Assembly: GCA_033762255.1 (NCBI GenBank) | Contig: JANRLT010000065.1 | Span: 264,426 to 328,425 of the forward strand | Reading direction: 5' to 3' | DNA: 64,000 bases | Origin: Pirellulales bacterium | GTDB taxonomy: Bacteria > Planctomycetota > Planctomycetia > Pirellulales > JALHPA01 | Shown: positions 18,057 through 25,385 of the stretch, piece by piece | Numbering within the stretch: position 1 is the stretch's first letter | How the letters are laid out: each line of letters opens with the position of its first letter | The notes under the pieces: model-generated | The model's input: the letters and a program-made list of their open reading frames with translations, nothing else | What the model was told of the DNA's origin: nothing | Database searches by the model: none | Translations under genes and position numbers: made by a program

Positions 18057-18686
18057 ATGGCCGAAGTATTGAATGTCGAAATTCGGGAAAATCGGGGTGC
18101 CCGGGCAAATAAGCGTTTGCGCGGGGAAGGTAAAATTCCCGCCATTTTATATGGCCACGGCGAAGCCAACGTCTCTCTCGCCCTCCCGGCCGAGCAATTT
18201 GCCGCCGCACTCCGCCACCATAGCCGCATGGTGCAATTGGCCGGTGGCGTCAACGAAAGCGCCTTCATTAAGGACTTGCAGTATGACACCTGGGGTATCG
18301 AGGTGTTGCATGTGGATTTTACCCGGGTTTCCACCGACGAACGGATCGAAGTGGATGTCACTGTCGATCTCAAGGGTACCGCCCAAGGGGTAAAGGATGG
18401 GGGCGTCCTCAGCCATTTGGTGCATGAGGTGCAGGTGGAATGCCTGGCCGCCGCCATTCCCGATAAACTATTTTTGAATGTCACCAACCTGGCCAAGGGA
18501 CAGTCCCTGCACGCTCGCGAAATTGACCTCCCCGTGGGAGTAAAACTGCTCAGCGATCCGGAATTAATCATCGCACAGTGCGTGGAACCGACAGCCGATG
18601 CGGATTTGACGCTGGCGGCGGGCGGGGCCGAGCCAGAAGTCATCGGTCGCAAGGCGGAAGACAAGGAAGAGGCCGACGACAAGTAA
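18057..18686 (+). CDS. rplY: 50S ribosomal protein L25 (TL5/CTC family)
   Basis: A 209-residue two-domain L25/CTC protein that binds 5S rRNA in the large subunit. The N-terminal L25 domain shows NVEIRENRGARANKRLRGEG and KIPAILYGHGEANVSLAL. The C-terminal TL5 beta domain covers about 95-190 (RIEVDVTVDLKGTAQGVKDG, VLSHLVHEVQVECLA). An acidic tail (KAEDKEEADDK) ends the protein. The ATG at 18057 follows a GAGG sequence. An upstream in-frame start at 18009 adds residues that match nothing in the family. It heads the rplY-pth-rpsF-ssb-rplI cluster, 74 bases ahead of pth, an arrangement common in bacteria. Confidence 0.95.
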   Translation: MAEVLNVEIRENRGARANKRLRGEGKIPAILYGHGEANVSLALPAEQFAAALRHHSRMVQLAGGVNESAFIKDLQYDTWGIEVLHVDFTRVSTDERIEVDVTVDLKGTAQGVKDGGVLSHLVHEVQVECLAAAIPDKLFLNVTNLAKGQSLHAREIDLPVGVKLLSDPELIIAQCVEPTADADLTLAAGGAEPEVIGRKAEDKEEADDK

Positions 18687-18760
18687 CATCCCGGGAATGG
18701 TATTGTGTTGCCTGATTGGATCAAAAAGCCCGGTTTGACATTCATGAAGTGTTGTGTTTC

Positions 18761-19372
18761 ATGAAATTCATCGTGGGGCTGGGAAATCCCGGCAAAAAAT
18801 ACGCCGGAACGCGGCATAATGTCGGGTTTGACGTCCTCGAGATCCTCCGTCGGCGTTGGCAGGCGGGCACGGGTCGGACTCAATTTCAGGCGGAGGTGGT
18901 CGAGGTTGCGGCTCCGGCATTCCGCGGCGCGGGTTCAGCGGCGGCAGCGGTTGCCGCGGAAAAAGTATTGCTGATTTGGCCGCAAACCTTTATGAACCTG
19001 AGCGGCTCGTCCGTGTTGGCGGCCCGCGACTTTTATAAAGTTTCGCCGACGGACATATTGGTGATATGTGATGATTTTGCCATTCCTCTGGGGCGGTTGC
19101 GGATTCGCCCCTTTGGATCGGCGGGGGGACAAAATGGCTTGGCCGATGTCCTCAAACGACTAGGGACCAACAACATCCCCCGCCTGCGAATTGGCGTGGG
19201 ACCCCTTCCCCCGGGTTGGAACGCGGCGGAGTTCGTCCTGGGACGGTTCACCGCCACAGAGCAAACCGAGATCGATATCCAGTTGCAGCGGGCGGCGGAT
19301 GCGGCCGCCTTGTGGGCGGGGACGGGTGACTTGTCGGCGGCCATGAATCAATACAACACCGCGGGAAATTGA
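18761..19372 (+). CDS. pth: Peptidyl-tRNA hydrolase
   Basis: A 203-residue cytoplasmic esterase that frees tRNA from peptidyl-tRNA dropped by stalled ribosomes. Family signatures are VGLGNPGKKYAGTRHNVGFD, containing the Asn and catalytic His (about His20), and ICDDFAIPLGRLRIRPFGSA with the catalytic-site Asp, followed by GGQNGLADV. PQTFMNLSG is also present. Between the first two motifs there is an Ala-rich insertion (RGAGSAAAAVAAEK) longer than in most Pth. The ATG at 18761 begins the conserved MKFIVGLGNPG. The frame is open upstream, but that adds nothing recognisable. It is coupled to rplY. Confidence 0.96.
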   Translation: MKFIVGLGNPGKKYAGTRHNVGFDVLEILRRRWQAGTGRTQFQAEVVEVAAPAFRGAGSAAAAVAAEKVLLIWPQTFMNLSGSSVLAARDFYKVSPTDILVICDDFAIPLGRLRIRPFGSAGGQNGLADVLKRLGTNNIPRLRIGVGPLPPGWNAAEFVLGRFTATEQTEIDIQLQRAADAAALWAGTGDLSAAMNQYNTAGN

Positions 19373-19391
19373 TATTTTCCGCTAATAGTTA

Positions 19392-19445
19392 CGCTGGGAA
19401 ATTGCTCCAGCGTGGATCGCGGACAAATCGTCCGCTAAAATTTTG
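19392..19445 (+). terminator. Two hairpins between pth and rpsF; possible terminator
   Basis: CGCTGG/CCAGCG (19392-19397, 19407-19412) is followed by GCGGAC/GTCCGC (19419-19424, 19430-19435), then TAAAATTTT. The second stem plus T-rich tail could terminate weakly, or the pair could be the rpsF leader. I could not match it to the known S6-S18 leader. Confidence 0.4.
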
Positions 19446-19536
19446 ACCTGCCTTTCGCGCGTGCCCGCACGTGTCCATGCCGGAACGACACCCCGGCCGA
19501 AAGAGCGGCATTTGTGTGTGTCTCCAGGAGTTCTTT

Positions 19537-19923
19537 GTGTCCCAGAACGTCTATGAAGGTTTGTTCATTTTTGATTCCAATAAATACGCCAAAGACCCCG
19601 CCGCCTCCGCGGCCGCGTTAACCCAGGCGGTTGAAGCCCTAGGGGGCGAAATGCTGGCCAGTCGTTTGTGGGAAGAACGCCGTTTGGCCTATCCCATTGA
19701 TGGCCAACGCAAAGGGACTTACTGGCTTAGCTACTTCAAACTAGACGCTAAGCAATTGGGAGCATTGAATCGCCAATACCGTCTGGATGAAGGGATCATG
19801 CGGTTTTTATTGTTAAAGGTCGATCCACGCATCGTGGAAACCTTGGTCAGCCACGCCCTCACCGGGGGAAGTGTCGTGATTGAGCGTCCCTCCGCGGCCC
19901 CTGTCGAAGAAATCGTCACCTAA
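19537..19923 (+). CDS. rpsF: 30S ribosomal protein S6
   Basis: A 128-residue small-subunit protein that pairs with S18 on 16S rRNA. Typical segments are NVYEGLFIFDSNKYAKDP, GGEMLASRLWEERRLAYPID, KGTYWLSYFKLDAKQLGALN and RLDEGIMRFLLLKVD. The GTG at 19537 is chosen because CAGGAG lies 6 bases upstream and relatives begin just before the VYE segment. An upstream ATG at 19471 would add 22 unrelated residues. The C-terminal 25 residues extend past the usual core. It is followed by ssb after 33 bases. Confidence 0.95.
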   Translation: MSQNVYEGLFIFDSNKYAKDPAASAAALTQAVEALGGEMLASRLWEERRLAYPIDGQRKGTYWLSYFKLDAKQLGALNRQYRLDEGIMRFLLLKVDPRIVETLVSHALTGGSVVIERPSAAPVEEIVT

Positions 19924-19956
19924 CATTCCCCCTTTGCCTCTTGCCAAGAGTCTGCC

Positions 19957-20460
19957 ATGGCCAGTTTCAATCGCGTGATATTGTTGGGCAATACAACCCG
20001 CGATATTGAAATCCGTTACCTGCCCAGCGGGATGGCGGTCACCGATATCGGGCTGGCGGTTAATGACCGCCGCAAAAGCCAAACCGGTGAATGGGTGGAG
20101 GAAACCACCTTTGTGGATATCACACTCTGGGGGCGCACGGCGGAAATCGCCAGCGAGTATCTCACAAAGGGTTCACCCGTGATGATCGAAGGGCGGCTAA
20201 AGCTGGACACCTGGGAAAAAGATGGCAAAAAGAACAGTAAACTTAAGGTAATCGGTGAACGGATGCAACTCCTGGGCAGTCGGGGCCAGGGGGGTGGTGG
20301 CGGCGGGGGGGGTGGAAAGCCCGCAGGCCGGCGCCCCGCCAGTGGCGGCAGTCCCGACAATCAAGACGTAGGGGGCTATGACGATAGCGATTACGGAGGG
20401 GACTTTGACGCCCCCCCCGCCAATAAAACGAATGCCAGCGGTGACGATATTCCTTTTTGA
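19957..20460 (+). CDS. ssb: Single-stranded DNA-binding protein
   Basis: A 167-residue SSB. The N-terminal OB fold begins [20 protein letters not shown] and continues through [14 protein letters not shown] and [21 protein letters not shown] Gly-rich linker ([17 protein letters not shown]) leads to an acidic tip ending DDIPF, the conserved peptide that recruits RecA-pathway, replication and repair partners. Length is normal. It sits in the usual rpsF-ssb pair. Confidence 0.97.
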   Translation: MASFNRVILLGNTTRDIEIRYLPSGMAVTDIGLAVNDRRKSQTGEWVEETTFVDITLWGRTAEIASEYLTKGSPVMIEGRLKLDTWEKDGKKNSKLKVIGERMQLLGSRGQGGGGGGGGGKPAGRRPASGGSPDNQDVGGYDDSDYGGDFDAPPANKTNASGDDIPF

Positions 20461-20563
20461 GCACCACCCGCGCACCGCTGGGCGAGATAAGCGATAGCGT
20501 ACAATCGATTTGGCCTTTAGGCCAATTTGCCCCTTGGGGCTGGTTAGTCGTTGGGCTTGCTTT

Positions 20564-20596
20564 GTCTGGGATACCAGGCGGGCCCGGGCTTTTTTT
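20564..20596 (+). terminator. Terminator or attenuator between ssb and rplI
   Basis: GTCTGGG (20564-20570) pairs with CCCGGGC (20583-20589) using two G-U pairs, followed directly by seven T (20590-20596). A further small hairpin (TTGGCCT/AGGCCAA) lies at 20510-20525. Its position 48 bases before the rplI start suggests either the end of the rpsF-ssb transcript or attenuation of rplI. Confidence 0.5.
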
Positions 20597-20644
20597 ACTC
20601 AACATTCACAAAATCACTTTTTTCCCAGCTAGGGGATGTGCAGC

Positions 20645-21244
20645 ATGCCTGAAACTACAAAATCTAAACGAGCCTCCTCTCACTCCACCCGCCTCCCCCG
20701 CGCCGCCAATGGCGGAGTGGAACTATTATTGATCCAGTCCGTCGATCATTTGGGCAAACAAGGCGAAGTCGTCTCGGTCAAGCGCGGCTACGCCATGAAT
20801 TATCTTTTGCCCCAGGGACTAGCCACCCTGGCAACCGACCATCACAAACGAATGGTCGAAAAGCATAAAGCCCGCTTGCTGGAAATTCAAAACCAGCGCC
20901 TGGCTGGACTGCGAAAATTGGCCGAACAACTGGCCAACAAAAGCGTCACCATCGAGGCCAACGCCAACGACGAAGGACATCTTTACGGCTCTGTTGGCGC
21001 TATGGAAATCGTCAAATCGCTCAAACAGCATGACATTACCATTACCCCCGACCAGGTCCGGCTCAAGGGCCCCCTCAAAGAACTGGGCCTGTACACCGTG
21101 CATATTCACCTAGGCCAAGAAATCGAAGGCGAATTAAAAGTCTGGGTTGTCCCCACAGTGACCGACGAAGCCCTGGAAAAGAAAGTCGAAGAAAAGAAAT
21201 CCGTGGAAGAAAAAAAGCCCGCCGAGGAAAAAAAGGCCAAGTAA
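20645..21244 (+). CDS. rplI: 50S ribosomal protein L9
   Basis: A 199-residue large-subunit protein binding 23S rRNA at the base of the L1 stalk. The N-terminal domain (VELLLIQSVDHLGKQGEVVS, RGYAMNYLLPQGLA) is preceded by about 25 extra residues (PETTKSKRASSHSTRLPRAA). It is followed by the long connecting helix and the C-terminal domain (GHLYGSVGAMEIVKSLK, LGLYTVHIHLGQEIEGELKV). A Lys/Glu tail of about 25 residues (KKVEEKKSVEEKKPAEEKK) ends it. The ATG at 20645 has AGGGG about 10 bases upstream. The ATG at 20636 is too close to that site. Both terminal extensions are unusual for L9. Confidence 0.93.
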   Translation: MPETTKSKRASSHSTRLPRAANGGVELLLIQSVDHLGKQGEVVSVKRGYAMNYLLPQGLATLATDHHKRMVEKHKARLLEIQNQRLAGLRKLAEQLANKSVTIEANANDEGHLYGSVGAMEIVKSLKQHDITITPDQVRLKGPLKELGLYTVHIHLGQEIEGELKVWVVPTVTDEALEKKVEEKKSVEEKKPAEEKKAK

Positions 21245-21288
21245 TCCAGCCCGCATCTTTGCTCGGTATGTATCCGGCATCACCATAT

Positions 21289-21316
21289 GGCCAGGGAGTA
21301 CTCCCTGGCCATTTTT
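21289..21316 (+). terminator. Strong terminator after rplI
   Basis: A perfect 22-base palindrome GGCCAGGGAG/CTCCCTGGCC with central TA (21289-21310) is followed by ATTTTTC. It lies about 45 bases after the rplI stop and closes the ribosomal cluster. Confidence 0.85.
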
Positions 21317-21391
21317 CTTGCGCTGGCGTGTCGCAATGTCATTTTGCCTGCTAGGTAAGGACGCCAGAGCCGCTGGCTTTACTGTAACCGC

Positions 21392-22336
21392 TTAGCGCCA
21401 TAGTGATGGACCGGCTCCGGTGGTTGACGGCGCGAGGGGCTGCGTCGCGGCGGAGGGTGGTTGCAGTGTGGTAGGCATAACCACCCCCGAATTATTTGCG
21501 GGCGGTACTGACTCCGCGCTCGTGCCGGCCCTCCAGTGATTGATTTGGCGGATGACGTCGCCCATGGCCGCCTGGGGAATGGCGTGCCGGGCGGTAAAGG
21601 TTTTTACCGGTCCCCCGGCGGGAGGAGTCAATTGGCAATAACAAACAAATTGGTTTGCCGGAGTTCCATCCGTTTCCAAACGAAAGTAACTGGCTCCTAA
21701 CTCTTTGAGTTGTCGGCTCAGGGGAGCCAACTCCGCGAGCTGGTTGGTTGACATCGCGGTTTGCGCCGCGGCGGCGGGGATCGTCTGGGTATATTCGGCC
21801 GTGACGAGGGCCGGAGTTGGATCTTGCGAGAGGTTCCCCGTGGATGCCGGAGAAACCGCGTTAACGGGGGGGGCAGGTTCCGCCCCCCAGGCCGGACGCA
21901 CGGCGCTTGCCGCGTTCATGCCGGTGATCGGGGAAGATTGCCGGGCCAGCAGCGGCGCCGCTGGCGCCCCGGGGGGCAAAAGTTGCGGCTCGCCCGCGAC
22001 CGTTGGCGCAAATGGCGATGTCCCCGCCGCGTTGGTCCGCAGGGGGGCCGGTTGCGGAGGAATCGGAGTATTCGCGAGGGGTGCGGAAGCCGCGCGCGGA
22101 GCCAGAGATAAATCCGCTCGCAGTGATTGCTTGGCCAAGAGTTCCCGCGCTCCCGTGGCGGGGGGAGCCACACTTCCCTCGGGAGGACGTGTTTGCCAAG
22201 GGCGAGTGGCCATGTTGGCATCCCACCAACCCTGGGCCAGCTCGGGGAGTTGTTTGCCAAAGATGGCAATTAACGGCACCACGATCAACGTGGCTAACAT
22301 GATTACCGCGCGCAGCGTCAATTGCAGGGTCTGCAT
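21392..22336 (-). CDS. Membrane-anchored Pro/Ala-rich protein, function unknown
   Basis: The protein has 314 residues from the ATG at 22336, which has a GGAAGGA site upstream. An in-frame start further upstream (22564) would run through the preceding terminator and is unlikely. Residues 8-30 (LRAVIMLATLIVVPLIAIFG) form one membrane helix. A Pro/Ala/Thr-rich middle follows. A compact C-terminal region near 195-270 (LAPLSRQLKELGASYFRLET, QFVCYCQLTPPAG, FTARHAIPQAAMGDVIRQIN) then resembles a small globular domain. I do not recognise a family. It is co-directional with csrA but separated by a terminator. Confidence 0.65.
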   Translation of the reverse strand: MQTLQLTLRAVIMLATLIVVPLIAIFGKQLPELAQGWWDANMATRPWQTRPPEGSVAPPATGARELLAKQSLRADLSLAPRAASAPLANTPIPPQPAPLRTNAAGTSPFAPTVAGEPQLLPPGAPAAPLLARQSSPITGMNAASAVRPAWGAEPAPPVNAVSPASTGNLSQDPTPALVTAEYTQTIPAAAAQTAMSTNQLAELAPLSRQLKELGASYFRLETDGTPANQFVCYCQLTPPAGGPVKTFTARHAIPQAAMGDVIRQINHWRAGTSAESVPPANNSGVVMPTTLQPPSAATQPLAPSTTGAGPSLWR

Positions 22337-22571
22337 AGCCGTTCCTTCCGGGTTTTTTCGCGTTTTCCGGCTTGCCCGGGGCCGGCTCCCTTTTCCGGGG
22401 CGAAAATCAGGTGGGGCATGATACCGACCGCTGTACATTTGCGGCAAGCGCAGTTCCAGCGTGCTAGCGGCAATGCCAAAAGAGAACGGTAAGGTCGCTT
22501 GCCCCGCCAGCGATCTACCGATGAACAAGCTATCTCGTCCGCTTATGCCGACACGGCCCGCCACGGGCGCA

Positions 22572-22650
22572 GAAAAAAACCCAGCGGTCAGCCACCACGA
22601 CTTTGACCCTCGGCGAAAAAGTCAAAAATCGCGGCAGCCGCCCGCTGGGT
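22572..22650 (-). terminator. Terminator downstream of csrA 3' tract
   Basis: On the minus strand, ACCCAGCGG (22650-22642) pairs with CCGCTGGGT (22587-22579), followed by seven T (22578-22572). An inner GACTTT/AAAGTC stem lies within. It would end the csrA transcript 280-350 bases past its stop and insulates the next gene. Confidence 0.6.
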
Positions 22651-22690
22651 GGAGTTCCACAATGAAACGATCCTACACAGCTAGCATTCT

Positions 22691-22710
22691 CTCCCGCGTT
22701 TCAGCGGGAG
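22691..22710. other. 7-bp hairpin in csrA 3' tract
   Basis: CTCCCGC (22691-22697) and GCGGGAG (22704-22710) form a perfect stem with a 6-base loop. It has no T tract. Together with the larger element at 22791-22903 and the terminator it makes the tract after csrA highly structured. Confidence 0.5.
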
Positions 22711-22790
22711 ATCTTCTTCACCAAAAGGGGGTCGGGTTTTTTTACCCTCAATCCCCATTCGCGGTTGTAAATTTCACAATCTCTAAATAA

Positions 22791-22903
22791 CCGTGGCCGA
22801 CTCAGTTGAAACTCGTGGTGCTGGGTCTGTCCCTCCTCTAACCTGGATTAGGCCCTTCCGGTTGTTAACACGTTGTCAGGCATTTCCAGGGAGTCGGCCA
22901 CGG
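22791..22903 (-). ncRNA. Candidate structured RNA closed by a 13-bp perfect stem
   Basis: CCGTGGCCGACTC (22791-22803) and GAGTCGGCCACGG (22891-22903) are exact complements 87 bases apart. Inside, CCTGGA and TCCAGG can extend the fold on the minus strand. It starts 21 bases after the csrA stop, so minus-strand transcription with csrA is the natural reading. The interior contains CCGGAAGG, but the flanks do not match the SRP RNA consensus. It may be a structured 3' UTR, a processed small RNA, or a short palindromic element. Confidence 0.45.
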
Positions 22904-22923
22904 CTGAAATCCACTCTGTCTTC

Positions 22924-23346
22924 TCAGGCGATGTGCGCTTTGCCACGCGCGGCAATTCGGCGGGCCAAGGTGCTCGTGGCGGCAAGTCGATGATAATCAC
23001 GGTGTCGTTCCATTACCGCCACGAGCTCAGGGCCTCGCTCTGTTTCCGGTTGCGCCAGGCCGGAGCTCCTGGGCAGTGCGGCCGTTTTTTTCCGTAAGGA
23101 GGCGGATTGAATAGGCATGGTGCCGGGCAATCCAGGAACATCGGGAACGGAGGGCGTGGCGGGCTGCGAATTGTCCCGCGCGGGAACATGGCGCCCCGTG
23201 GACGCCAGCTCCCCGCGCAGAATTTTTACCTCCGCCGGAGCGGCAATCCCCAGCGTCACACGCTCGCCCGAAATACGCTGCACGACAATTTCAATGCCGT
23301 CCCCAATCATGATTCGTTCACCAACTTTTCGGCTTAATATCAACAT
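22924..23346 (-). CDS. csrA: CsrA-family RNA-binding regulator with long C-terminal extension
   Basis: CsrA dimers bind GGA motifs in mRNA leaders and change translation or stability. Residues 1-47 are canonical: MLILSRKVGERIMIGDGIEI, then ISGERVTLGIAAPAEVKILR. RNA-contact residues Leu4, Arg6 and Arg44 are present. Most CsrA proteins end near residue 60-75. This one continues to 140 with a Pro/Ser-rich linker (PATPSVPDVPGLPG) and a basic helical tail (MERHRDYHRLAATSTLARRI). The ATG at 23346 has GGAGGGAGA upstream. An earlier GTG-type start at 23364 would add only six residues. It diverges from a TPR gene, and its 3' tract is strongly structured and contains several GGA triplets. Confidence 0.9.
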   Translation of the reverse strand: MLILSRKVGERIMIGDGIEIVVQRISGERVTLGIAAPAEVKILRGELASTGRHVPARDNSQPATPSVPDVPGLPGTMPIQSASLRKKTAALPRSSGLAQPETERGPELVAVMERHRDYHRLAATSTLARRIAARGKAHIA

Positions 23347-23545
23347 GGTTTGGTCTCCCTCCACAAAGCCAGGATCAGACTTGGTTGAGTCACGATACGG
23401 TATTAATGCAAAGCCAAGGCCAAACTTTAGTGAGTTTTGAATATAATTAAACTAAAACGTCGTAAATCCATGTCCGGTAGCCAGTTGCATCTTAAGATAA
23501 TTTTTTTGCCGCTATTTTTTTGATGCCCACGCTGGATTATGGCTT

Positions 23546-23575
23546 CTCAAATTGAGCTAATTGTCTCAAATTGAG
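23546..23575. promoter_or_regulatory. Twin palindromic operator-like sites between csrA and TPR gene
   Basis: CTCAAATTGAG occurs twice (23546-23556 and 23565-23575), each an 11-base perfect palindrome, 19 bases start to start. This is close to two helical turns. The sites are 46 bases before the TPR start and about 200 bases from csrA. The layout is typical of a dimeric repressor or activator binding pair. The binding protein is unknown. Confidence 0.55.
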
Positions 23576-23620
23576 ATAACTGGGAATGATTGACAGGCTA
23601 TTCCAGCGGGAGATTCTTTC

Positions 23621-24502
23621 ATGCTTACCGTTTCCCTCGATTTGCGGTGGGTGCTCCTTTTGAGCCTTTGTTTGGGTGCTAGCGGCCTACGGGCCGCGCC
23701 ATCATCCGGGGAGTTATTGGCTTCGGCGGAGCTAGCACTAGAGCGGCGTGAATTTGCCGAAACGATCTCCCTGGCGGAAAAAGTGCTTAGTGCCGAGCCC
23801 CAATCTATCTCCGCGTTGCGTCTGCTAGCTCAGGGGAATTCGGGCTTATTGCGACACAAGGCCGCGCTTTTGGCCATGGATCAAGTGGTCGAGCAGCGAC
23901 CAGCGGCGGATAACTATCAACTCCGGGGTGAACTGCGCTTTAAAGCCGGGCTTATGGCCGAGTCCCTGGCCGACTTTGACAAAGTTATTGAACTTCAACC
24001 CCGACGCGAGCCGGGTCACTGGCAACGCGGTATTTGCTACTATTATTTAGGCGATTACGAAAAAGGACGCAAGCAATTTGAACAATATCAAAATGTGGAT
24101 GATAACGATGTCGAAAATGTCGTCTGGCGGGCCATGTGCATGGCCCGCGACCCGCAACTGGGGTGGGAAAAAGCCGCCGCAGATTTGTGGAAGGTTCGGT
24201 TCGACCGCCGCGTGCCGCTGATGGTGGTGCATAAGCTATTTGCCGACCAGGCCCAGCCCGCCGATGTCCTAGCCGCCGTTACAGAGGGACAGCCCGGCGC
24301 GGAGGAACTGCAAAGCCGGCAATTTTACGCCCATTTGTATCTGGGCCTGTATTATGACGCCAAACAGGAGCCTGTTGAGGCGCGCAAGTATTTGGAACTG
24401 GCGGCGGGAAAGTATGCGTTGCCGGGCTATATGGGAGATGTGGCGCGGGTACATGCCGAGCGCCTAGCGCGGCAAGCGGCCGACAAAACGCCAGCCAAGT
24501 AG
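23621..24502 (+). CDS. Exported TPR-repeat protein
   Basis: The protein has 293 residues. The N-terminus MLTVSLDLRWVLLLSLCLGA is a signal peptide, cleaved near LRAAPSSG. At least four TPR-like helical pairs follow (LLASAELALERREFAETISL, AEPQSISALRLLAQGNSGLL, DNYQLRGELRFKAGLMAESL, EPGHWQRGICYYYLGDYEKG). The last third is more degenerate. TPR proteins act as scaffolds, so no enzymatic role is implied. The likely location is periplasmic or envelope. GGGAG precedes the ATG. A nested inverted repeat follows the stop. The gene may be controlled through the twin palindromes upstream. Confidence 0.75.
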   Translation: MLTVSLDLRWVLLLSLCLGASGLRAAPSSGELLASAELALERREFAETISLAEKVLSAEPQSISALRLLAQGNSGLLRHKAALLAMDQVVEQRPAADNYQLRGELRFKAGLMAESLADFDKVIELQPRREPGHWQRGICYYYLGDYEKGRKQFEQYQNVDDNDVENVVWRAMCMARDPQLGWEKAAADLWKVRFDRRVPLMVVHKLFADQAQPADVLAAVTEGQPGAEELQSRQFYAHLYLGLYYDAKQEPVEARKYLELAAGKYALPGYMGDVARVHAERLARQAADKTPAK

Positions 24503-24543
24503 GCGCAAGCGCCGGATTAAACGGTTGCGCGTCCGGGCTGGCG
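24489..24543 (+). terminator. Nested inverted repeat after TPR gene
   Basis: CGCCAGCC (24489-24496) pairs with GGCTGGCG (24536-24543), and inside it GCGCAA (24503-24508) pairs with TTGCGC (24525-24530). The left arm overlaps the last codons of the TPR gene. There is no T tract, so termination is uncertain. Confidence 0.35.
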
Positions 24544-24625
24544 ATGTTGGGATCTTAACTTGGAATGCGAGGTAGTTTTTTAGCGAAAAACCCGTTTCAG
24601 TTTTCGTTTTGCAGAAAGCGCGAGC

Positions 24626-25351
24626 ATGCCGGAACTTTCCGCCAATTTTTTGCTGTTTGGCCTGATTTGGTATCTGGTGTTTTTGTTGAGTTTGACATTG
24701 CACGAGGCGGGGCACGCGCTGGCGGCATATTGGATGGGGGACGAAACGGCATATTTGGGGGGACAGGTTACGATCAATCCCCTGCCGCATATCCAGCGCG
24801 AACCGATCGGCACGGTGGTGCTGCCGTTGCTCTCTTATCTCTTAACAGGCAATATTTGGGGGTGGGCCAGCGCTCCTTACAATTTGCACTGGAGATTGCG
24901 TTATCCAGGGCGGGCATTGGTGATGGCCATGGCCGGACCCTTGGCGAATTTTTTTTTAATGGTGGTGACGCTGGCCGGGATGATGGCCCTGTTGCATGGC
25001 GGACTGATTAACCCGGAGGATTTGTTTGACGATGGTTTATTGCGATATCCCCTGGAATTGCTCACCAACGAACCATCCCCCCCGCTAATCAAGGTATACG
25101 CCGTCATTTTTTTAGTCAGCTTGCAAAATCTGATTTTAATGGTATTCAACCTCATCCCCGTTCCCCCGCTGGATGGGAGCGCGATCTGGCAATTGGTCCT
25201 GCCCCCCCGCCTGTTTGAAAGATACCTGGAATTTTCTCTGCAACCATCATTTGTCATGCTGGGCGTGATCGCCGCCAGCGGGCTATTCAATCGGTACTTA
25301 ATTGGAGATATTTTTTGGGTCTATTTTCGCGTGTTATTTTGGAGTTTTTAA
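24626..25351 (+). CDS. M50-family (site-2-protease-like) membrane metalloprotease
   Basis: A 241-residue polytopic protein. The zinc motif LTLHEAGHALAAYWMG (HExxH) lies in the first helix region. The third ligand is provided by the later NLIPVPPLDGSAIW segment, the conserved N-x-(I/L)-P-x-P-x-L-D-G pattern of M50 proteases. GPLANFFLMVVTLAGMMALL and two further helices complete the core. It resembles the short M50B subgroup without PDZ domain. Members cut transmembrane regulators, but some of these short forms have no known substrate. It is co-directional with the TPR gene, 124 bp downstream. The Shine-Dalgarno is weak. Confidence 0.85.
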   Translation: MPELSANFLLFGLIWYLVFLLSLTLHEAGHALAAYWMGDETAYLGGQVTINPLPHIQREPIGTVVLPLLSYLLTGNIWGWASAPYNLHWRLRYPGRALVMAMAGPLANFFLMVVTLAGMMALLHGGLINPEDLFDDGLLRYPLELLTNEPSPPLIKVYAVIFLVSLQNLILMVFNLIPVPPLDGSAIWQLVLPPRLFERYLEFSLQPSFVMLGVIAASGLFNRYLIGDIFWVYFRVLFWSF

Positions 25352-25385
25352 TGTGCCCAGCGGATCTCTTATCCTCCGCTAAGAA

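Noticed and set aside
22791..22903. SRP RNA (ffs) assignment
   Set aside because: CCGGAAGG is present in an element of suitable size, but the required flanks (GTCAGG before, AGCAGC after) are missing, so it stays an unclassified candidate.
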